Part shown: positions 1-4,165 of the stretch, piece after piece
Layout: each line of letters starts with the position of its first letter
Numbering within the stretch: the stretch's first letter is position 1
Assembly (NCBI GenBank): GCA_002393165.1
Contig: DGIF01000011.1
Span: forward strand, 1-9,951
Source: Candidatus Saccharibacteria bacterium UBA3829
Lineage (GTDB): Bacteria; Patescibacteriota; Saccharimonadia; Saccharimonadales; Saccharimonadaceae
DNA length: 9,951 nucleotides
Direction of reading: 5' to 3'
Notes under the pieces: generated by a model
Seen by the model: the letters and a program-made list of their open reading frames with translations, nothing else
Database searches by the model: none
Told to the model about the DNA's origin: nothing
Made by a program: the position numbers and the translations under genes

Positions 1-1
1 C

Positions 2-118
2 GTCGACAAGAGCGACAATTGGTCCGTCAAAATGCGCGACGGCTCTATTGCTTGTCACTGTGAGCACACCATTCTGGTTACCAAAGACGGCTATGAAGTC
101 CTCACGCTCCCAGACTAG
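2..118 (+). CDS. map: Methionine aminopeptidase type I, C-terminal end (partial)
   Basis: This is the last 38 codons of a gene that enters from upstream, ending in TAG. The enzyme removes the initiator methionine from new proteins in the cytoplasm, using two metal ions. The translated end contains W-S-V-K, then R-D-G-S, then C-E-H-T-I-L-V-T-K-D-G, then E-V-L-T-L. This lines up with the E. coli enzyme's W-T-V-K, Q-Y-E-H-T-I-V-V-T and C-E-I-L-T-L. The Glu in C-E-H-T corresponds to the last metal ligand of the family (Glu235 in E. coli). The residues just before it are His-Cys rather than Gln-Tyr/Phe, a modest difference near the active site. The other ligands lie outside the window. The protein stops soon after the Leu-Thr-Leu strand, which is normal for short bacterial forms. 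A 62-nt gap with a promoter separates it from ftsA. Confidence 0.9.
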   Translation, partial: VDKSDNWSVKMRDGSIACHCEHTILVTKDGYEVLTLPD

Positions 119-146
119 CCGAGCGCACCGCCCACTGACATTTTCC

Positions 147-174
147 TTTACATCTCACAGGCTTATGCTATAAT
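147..174 (+). promoter_or_regulatory. ftsA promoter, predicted leaderless start
   Basis: A -35 box TTTACA (147-152) is followed by a 16-bp spacer and a perfect -10 box TATAAT (169-174), with an extended TG at 166-167. The ftsA ATG begins at 181, only 6 nt after the -10 box, so transcription should start at or within a base or two of the ATG. No Shine-Dalgarno is present or would fit in such a transcript. The promoter call is strong by sequence; leaderless translation is inferred from spacing. Confidence 0.8.
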
Positions 175-180
175 AAAACC

Positions 181-1416
181 ATGGAAAACGATAAGCGCTT
201 TGTAACAGGGTTAGATGTGGGCACAGAAAATGTCCGCGCCGTAGTCGCGACCGTCTCAAAAGACGGCGCTATTGCAGTCGTAGGCTATAATGAAGACAAA
301 TCCACCGGCATGCGTAAGGGCATCCCGGCCAACCTCACGGGCCCAGCCAGCAGTATCGACAAAATGCTCGGCGAAGTCGAGCGCATGGGCGGCATTGAGA
401 TTAAGAACGCTTACGTTTCGATTAACGGCTCTCAAATCCTCTCAACTAAGACCGAGGGCATGATCGCCGTTGGCACTGTCGAGCACGAAATTGACGATCG
501 AGACCTCGATCGTGTTGAAGACGTTGCGGTTACTGGTCGCATCCCGGCCAATCGTGATGTTCTAGATGTTGTGCCTCTAGAATATGCCCTAGACGGTCAG
601 GGTGGTATCAAGGACCCACTTGGCATGTCGGGCGCCCGTCTCGAAATGCGAGCGAATGTTATTTCCGCGCTCACCCCGAACTGTGACAATCTCAAAAAAG
701 CCACTCTCGCCGCCGACGTTGAAGCTAAACGTCTCATCCCTAGCGCTGTTGCTGCCGCAAAGGCCGTTCTCACCGAACGCCAAAAAGAAAATGGCGTTGC
801 CGTGGTTGATATGGGCGCCGCCACGACGTCAGTTGCTGTTTTTGAGGAAGGCGACCTTCAGTATGTTGGCGTTGTCCCAGCTGGCTCTGGCAACATCACT
901 AACGACCTCGCCATCGTTCTCGCTATCGATCCCGAAATGGCCGAAGAAATCAAAGTCCGCTTTGTCACCGGCGATTTTGAGTCTGACAAAAGTCCAGTTA
1001 TCCGTATCGGCAAGGAAGGGAAAGCCGAGCGCGCCTTTGATCGCAAAGAAGTCGAAGAGGTCGTCAAAGCCCGTCTTGACGAGATCTTTTCTGAAGTCAG
1101 AAAGAAACTTAAAGCCGCCAAGTACGACCAACGTTTGCCAGAAGGCATCGTCCTCACTGGCGGCGGCGCCAAAATGCGCGACATTGAAATTTTTGCTAAA
1201 TATGCACTCGAGGCCGCGGTTAAAGTCGGCATCCCGCAAGGGCTTGGCGGCGTTTCTGATGCTGTCGCGAAGCCAGAGTACGCTACGGCCGTTGGGCTCG
1301 CCTTGCTCGCCGCCGAGGATTCTCACTATCAAACCACAAACACCAAGAAGACTAAGAAACCGCTAGCAATCCCCAAAGTTCCAGGCATTATCAAAAAGTT
1401 TTTCTCTAAATTTTAG
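181..1416 (+). CDS. ftsA: Cell division protein FtsA
   Basis: FtsA is an actin-fold ATPase that ties FtsZ filaments to the inner face of the membrane and helps recruit the division machinery. At 411 aa it has the usual length. The phosphate-1 motif is at residues 8-20 (T-G-L-D-V-G-T). The S/T-H-I insert region that marks FtsA includes I-N-G-S at about 81-84, where other FtsA proteins have S-G-x-H or similar. Phosphate-2 is at 207-218 (V-A-V-V-D-M-G-A-A-T-T-S), and the adenosine motif is at 323-332 (I-V-L-T-G-G-G-A-K-M). After a short polar linker the last 15 or so residues (P-G-I-I-K-K-F-F-S-K-F) form a basic amphipathic helix, the expected membrane anchor. The ATG at 181 is chosen because the phosphate-1 motif begins a few residues later and a strong promoter ends 6 nt upstream. 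It is followed closely by ftsZ, its direct partner. Confidence 0.96.
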   Translation: MENDKRFVTGLDVGTENVRAVVATVSKDGAIAVVGYNEDKSTGMRKGIPANLTGPASSIDKMLGEVERMGGIEIKNAYVSINGSQILSTKTEGMIAVGTVEHEIDDRDLDRVEDVAVTGRIPANRDVLDVVPLEYALDGQGGIKDPLGMSGARLEMRANVISALTPNCDNLKKATLAADVEAKRLIPSAVAAAKAVLTERQKENGVAVVDMGAATTSVAVFEEGDLQYVGVVPAGSGNITNDLAIVLAIDPEMAEEIKVRFVTGDFESDKSPVIRIGKEGKAERAFDRKEVEEVVKARLDEIFSEVRKKLKAAKYDQRLPEGIVLTGGGAKMRDIEIFAKYALEAAVKVGIPQGLGGVSDAVAKPEYATAVGLALLAAEDSHYQTTNTKKTKKPLAIPKVPGIIKKFFSKF

Positions 1417-1418
1417 AC

Positions 1419-1447
1419 TTGTAAAATCACTTTAGTTAAGGTATACT
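1419..1447 (+). promoter_or_regulatory. ftsZ promoter
   Basis: TTGTAA (1419-1424) and TATACT (1442-1447) are separated by exactly 17 bp, just after the ftsA stop. A start site near 1454 leaves a leader of about 20 nt that holds a Shine-Dalgarno GAGGA (1463-1467) ending 6 nt before the ATG at 1474. Unlike ftsA, ftsZ therefore has a conventional leader. Its own promoter lets FtsZ be made in excess over FtsA, as is usual in cells; that reading is inference. Confidence 0.75.
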
Positions 1448-1473
1448 AATGGCATATAAAGCGAGGAATTATT

Positions 1474-2634
1474 ATGCCAGAAGTTAAACCGACAGAGGTG
1501 GAAAGCAAAGCAAGCATCAAAGTAGTGGGCGTAGGCGGCGCCGGTGGCTCCGCAATTGATAGAATGAAAGAAGTAGGCCTTACTGGGGTGGAATTTGTGG
1601 CCATCAACACTGACGCACAAGCGTTACATCACTCTACGGCAGACGTCAAGGTTCACATTGGCAAAGGTCTCGGCGCCGGTGGTGACCCAGAGAAAGGTCG
1701 CGAAGCCGCCGAAGAGGGTCGCGAAGATATCGACCGCGCTCTTGATGGTGCCGATATGGTTTTCATCACGCTTGGCGCCGGCGGTGGCACTGGCTCTGGT
1801 GCTGGCCCAATCGTCGCGGAAGAGTCTCGCAAGAAAGATATCCTGACGGTCGGTGTTGCTACTAAGCCGTTCACGTTCGAGGGCGCCCGTCGTCGTGCCA
1901 ATGCTGATCTTGCTATCGATAAACTTGCTCGTCAAGTCGACGCGCTGATTACAATCCCCAACGATCGTTTGCTCCAGACCATTGATCCTCGCACGCCTTT
2001 GCTGGAGACCTTCAAAATCGCCGATGATGTTTTGAGGCAAGGTGTTCAGGGCATTTCTGAGCTCATCACCGAGCACGCTTTGATTAACCTCGACTTTGCT
2101 GATGTTAAATCTGTCATGAAAAATGCCGGTTCCGCCCTTATGGGTATCGGCCGCGCCTCTGGCGAAAATCGTGCCGTCCTCGCTGCGCAGCAGGCCGTTG
2201 AATCACCACTAATTGAGGTTAAAATTGAAGGTGCCCGTGGCGTGCTCTTTAGCGTCGCTGGCGGTTATGATATGTCCATGAGTGAGGTCCAAGAAGCCGC
2301 CGAGGTAATTACCGGTTCTGTCTCGCCTGATGCCAACATCATCTTTGGCGCGTCCATCCGTCCGGAACTCGAAGACGAAATTGTGGTCACCGTTGTTGCC
2401 ACTGGCTTTGATTCAGATTATTATAGTGAACCGCTTCCAGAGGAAACTCCAGCTACTCAGCCAGAGCAGCCAGCCGCACTTGAGTCCAAGAATTTTGCCG
2501 TCGAGAGTAAGTCTAACATGTGGGATTCCATCAAAAGCGAGCCAGCTCACGAAGAGCCGGCCACCAGTGATGATGATATGGACGTTCCGCCGTCACTGCG
2601 AGAGCGTCTTCGTGGCAAAAAGAAGAAAGATTAG
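1474..2634 (+). CDS. ftsZ: Cell division protein FtsZ
   Basis: FtsZ is the tubulin-like GTPase that polymerises into the Z ring at midcell. At 386 aa it matches the family. The GTP-binding core starts at I-K-V-V-G-V-G-G-A-G-G (15-25). N-T-D is at 45-47. The tubulin signature G-G-G-T-G-S-G is at 103-109, with Ser in place of the more common Thr. The catalytic T7 loop N-L-D-F-A-D-V-K is at 205-212, with both acidic residues (207, 210) present. The C-terminal GTPase-activating domain runs to about 315, followed by an acidic, Pro/Glu-rich linker (316-366). The conserved end peptide that binds FtsA is D-M-D-V-P-P-S-L-R-E-R-L-R, followed by a basic tail G-K-K-K-K-D. The ATG is supported by GAGGA 6 nt upstream. 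The ftsZ stop codon overlaps the ribosome site of the next gene. Confidence 0.97.
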   Translation: MPEVKPTEVESKASIKVVGVGGAGGSAIDRMKEVGLTGVEFVAINTDAQALHHSTADVKVHIGKGLGAGGDPEKGREAAEEGREDIDRALDGADMVFITLGAGGGTGSGAGPIVAEESRKKDILTVGVATKPFTFEGARRRANADLAIDKLARQVDALITIPNDRLLQTIDPRTPLLETFKIADDVLRQGVQGISELITEHALINLDFADVKSVMKNAGSALMGIGRASGENRAVLAAQQAVESPLIEVKIEGARGVLFSVAGGYDMSMSEVQEAAEVITGSVSPDANIIFGASIRPELEDEIVVTVVATGFDSDYYSEPLPEETPATQPEQPAALESKNFAVESKSNMWDSIKSEPAHEEPATSDDDMDVPPSLRERLRGKKKKD

Positions 2635-2639
2635 GAGGT
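2633..2639 (+). promoter_or_regulatory. Shine-Dalgarno of the nrdR-like gene, overlapping the ftsZ stop
   Basis: AGGAGGT begins at the second base of the ftsZ TAG and ends 6 nt before the ATG at 2646. It is the best Shine-Dalgarno in the window. Its overlap with the stop codon points to translational coupling: ribosomes finishing ftsZ expose or feed the next start. Confidence 0.8.
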
Positions 2640-2645
2640 AAAACC

Positions 2646-3176
2646 ATGGACTTTCATTTCCGTATAGGTGATAGCAAAGTCTTGGAAAGTCGTGAAACCG
2701 TAGACGGGACCATGATCCGTCGTCGTCGGGAGGCTTCAGATGGCCGTCGTTTTACCACTTACGAACGTATCGAGTTGCCACAACTCACCGTCACCAAACG
2801 TAGCGGCAACAAAGAAATCTACGATCGCGACAAGCTTCTTTTGGCCGTCAAGCGTAGCGTCGGTAAGTTTTTCGGCTCTGAACTAGAGATCGAGGAGGTC
2901 GTCAATCGCGCCTCTGACATTTTATACGGCTATGGCACCGATCAAATTACGAGTCGACAAATTGGCGAGGCTGTTCTCGACGTATTGGCCGAGGTTAACG
3001 AAGTTGCTTATGTCCGTTTTGCCAGCGTCTTCCGCGAATTCAAAACCCTGGAAGACTTCGAGGACATTTTGAAAGAGCAAAGAGATAAACATGGGCGGGT
3101 GACGACTTCTCAGGGGGACCCCCAAACTAGCGGGTTTGGGGGAAAGAGAAATCGTCAGGACCCGCCCAGAGGTTAG
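2646..3176 (+). CDS. nrdR: NrdR-like ATP-cone protein lacking all zinc-ribbon cysteines
   Basis: NrdR is the nucleotide-sensing repressor of ribonucleotide reductase genes: an N-terminal zinc ribbon binds DNA and an ATP cone (ATP/dATP site) sets the oligomer. Family landmarks are present: D-S-K-V-L-E-S-R (9-16), I-R-R-R-R (24-28), R-R-F-T-T-Y-E (34-40), then the ATP cone from L-T-V-T-K-R-S-G (47-54) through R-D-K-L-L-L-A-V (61-68) to A-Y-V-R-F-A-S-V-F-R (121-130). Usual NrdR starts M-x-C-P-x-C and has C-x-x-C after the Arg run. Here the start is M-D-F-H-F-R and the second pair is replaced by E-A-S-D-G, one residue shorter. The protein has no cysteine at all. Typical members are about 150 aa; the last 27 residues (150-176) are a low-complexity Gly/Arg/Pro tail encoded by a hairpin. 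No nrd reductase genes lie in the window. The DNA-binding fold may survive without zinc, or the protein may only sense nucleotides. Confidence 0.87.
   Translation: MDFHFRIGDSKVLESRETVDGTMIRRRREASDGRRFTTYERIELPQLTVTKRSGNKEIYDRDKLLLAVKRSVGKFFGSELEIEEVVNRASDILYGYGTDQITSRQIGEAVLDVLAEVNEVAYVRFASVFREFKTLEDFEDILKEQRDKHGRVTTSQGDPQTSGFGGKRNRQDPPRG
3093..3167 (+). repeat. Two-tier inverted repeat inside the 3' end of the nrdR-like gene
   Basis: The outer arm 3093-3111 (GGGCGGGTGACGACTTCTC) pairs with 3146-3167, which has the reverse complement except for a three-base insertion and one change. The inner arm CCCCCAAAC (3119-3127) pairs perfectly with GTTTGGGGG (3134-3142) around a 6-nt loop. The whole forms a long GC-rich stem inside coding sequence and supplies the unusual C-terminal tail. 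It ends one base before the Shine-Dalgarno AGAGG (3168-3172) of the next gene. No T-run follows, so it is not a classical terminator. It may be an inserted palindromic element, an RNA-stability structure or a translation regulator. Confidence 0.8.
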
Positions 3177-3178
3177 GT

Positions 3179-3433
3179 ATGAGAACTATTTGTATATTTC
3201 GTGATAATCAGGACTACACTCGCACCGTCACCGACTGGCTCGAGAATTTTTATCGCCAGACTGGCAAAAAGATCGAAACTATGGATCCAGACGAAAACAC
3301 CGGCTTCTGTACTACATACGATATAGTTGAATACCCAACCATCGTAGCAATTGATGACTCCGGCAAACTGGTCGCCATATGGCGTGGCCGCAATTTGCCG
3401 TTGATTAACGAAGTCAATTATTATACAATGTAA
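3179..3433 (+). CDS. Thioredoxin-fold small protein without a CXXC motif
   Basis: This 84-residue cytoplasmic protein looks like a minimal thioredoxin/glutaredoxin fold. It has a first strand T-I-C-I-F (3-7), a long helix (about 13-28), a second strand K-K-I-E-T-M-D (30-36), and then D-I-V-E-Y-P-T-I-V-A-I (48-58), where Tyr-Pro-Thr matches the cis-proline loop. A final hairpin reads G-K-L-V-A-I-W-R-G (62-70), like the last strands of thioredoxin. The place of the redox CXXC is taken by about D-N-Q-D-Y; the only cysteines are Cys5 and Cys44. So thiol-disulfide exchange by the usual route is unlikely, and a binding or regulatory role is more plausible. AGAGG (3168-3172) lies 6 nt before the ATG. 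The gene starts 2 nt after the nrdR-like stop, and its end carries the mscS promoter. The fold is inferred from short motifs; the exact function is unknown. Confidence 0.7.
   Translation: MRTICIFRDNQDYTRTVTDWLENFYRQTGKKIETMDPDENTGFCTTYDIVEYPTIVAIDDSGKLVAIWRGRNLPLINEVNYYTM
3401..3429 (+). promoter_or_regulatory. mscS promoter inside the upstream gene, predicted leaderless start
   Basis: TTGATT (3401-3406), a 17-bp spacer and TACAAT (3424-3429) lie within the last codons of the thioredoxin-like gene. The mscS ATG at 3436 is 6 nt past the -10 box, the same spacing as at ftsA. No Shine-Dalgarno precedes this ATG. The channel gene can thus be transcribed apart from the ftsZ-nrdR unit, probably as a leaderless message. 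Confidence 0.6.
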
Positions 3434-3435
3434 GC

Positions 3436-4140
3436 ATGAGCGGATCATCCGTAAGCGAGAAAGCCACTAATAAACCCAAGATAATTTCTACCAAAAAACG
3501 CAAGACTTATCTTCGTATGCTCCGCAGCATCGTTGCCGCTGCGGTTGTAATAATTTTGACGCTCACCATTTTGCAGCTACTCGGCATCAACGTGAGCTCC
3601 ATGCTTGCCGGCGTTGGCATCGCATCCATCGTTATCGGCTTCGCCCTCCAGGACGCGCTGAAGGATATCTTTCGCGGTCTCGAGATAGTTTCAGACAATT
3701 ACTACGATATCGGTGACGTCATCAAGTTCGGCGATAATGTCGGCCAAGTTCTTTCCATCAACCTTCGCACCACGAAAATCCAGGACATCAACACGATGAA
3801 CATCGTTTCAATAGCCAACCGCAACATCGATAAGGTTGAAGTTGTCACTGGCTACGTTTACATTTCTGTTCCGCTGCCACTGCGCATTAAACCCGCCGCC
3901 GCCGAGACGCTCATGTCCGAAGTGGCCTTCAGCATCCAAAAGCTCCCCAATGTTACATCTGTCGTTAGCCAAGGCCTCACCAACATTACCAACACGTCTC
4001 TCAACTATCAGATACAGATTACTTGCGACCCAATGGGACAACTCCAGGCCCGCCGCGACGCCCTAGGCTGCGTCGTCTCCACGCTCGCTGCTCGCAAGAT
4101 CCTCATCCCATATACCGAGATAGTTGTTCACGAAAAATAG
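3436..4140 (+). CDS. mscS: Small MscS-family mechanosensitive channel
   Basis: MscS-type channels open under membrane tension to release solutes during osmotic downshock. This 234-residue form is shorter than E. coli MscS (286 aa). A basic, cytoplasmic N-terminus (1-30) is followed by one transmembrane helix (31-49, very rich in Val/Ile/Ala). The amphipathic pore helix then runs from about 54 to 82, with A-G-V-G-I-A-S-I-V-I-G-F-A-L-Q-D (58-73), matching the Gly/Ala-packed pore-lining pattern and the A-L-Q motif of the family. The beta domain follows (about 85-132; Y-D-I-G-D-V-I-K-F, G-x-V-x-x-I-N-L-R-T-T, then I-V-S-I-A-N-R-N where the family has I-P-N). The alpha/beta domain fills the rest. 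Only two membrane helices are visible instead of three. It starts 2 nt after the previous stop but has its own promoter. Confidence 0.9.
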   Translation: MSGSSVSEKATNKPKIISTKKRKTYLRMLRSIVAAAVVIILTLTILQLLGINVSSMLAGVGIASIVIGFALQDALKDIFRGLEIVSDNYYDIGDVIKFGDNVGQVLSINLRTTKIQDINTMNIVSIANRNIDKVEVVTGYVYISVPLPLRIKPAAAETLMSEVAFSIQKLPNVTSVVSQGLTNITNTSLNYQIQITCDPMGQLQARRDALGCVVSTLAARKILIPYTEIVVHEK

Positions 4141-4145
4141 AACAG

Positions 4146-4165
4146 ATTGTGTTATAATACACAAT
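4146..4165 (+). promoter_or_regulatory. ileS -10 promoter box framed by a perfect palindrome
   Basis: The -10 box TATAAT (4153-4158), with an extended TG (4150-4151), is flanked by perfect 7-bp inverted arms, ATTGTGT (4146-4152) and ACACAAT (4159-4165). No good -35 box is seen 16-18 bp upstream; an extended -10 can act without one. The right arm ends at the base before the ileS ATG (4166), so the predicted start site, the -10 box and the palindrome coincide. This is the layout of a repressor operator. Confidence 0.72.

Noticed and set aside
602..1366. A 254-codon open frame on the + strand inside ftsA.
   Set aside because: It lies wholly within ftsA in another frame. Its product is rich in Ser, Pro and Arg, as expected of a shifted reading of this codon usage, and no domain is recognisable.
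3093..3167. The nrdR 3' hairpin as an intrinsic terminator.
   Set aside because: No T-run follows the stem and the ribosome site of the next gene starts at once, so termination there is unlikely.
2646..3176. The nrdR-like gene as a pseudogene.
   Set aside because: The frame is intact, it has the best ribosome site in the window, and the ATP cone and arginine motifs are preserved despite loss of all cysteines.
4124..4165. A longer IleRS starting at TTG 4124.
   Set aside because: The 14 extra residues would be encoded by the mscS end and the ileS promoter; the ATG at 4166 sits exactly at the predicted transcript start and matches where homologues begin.
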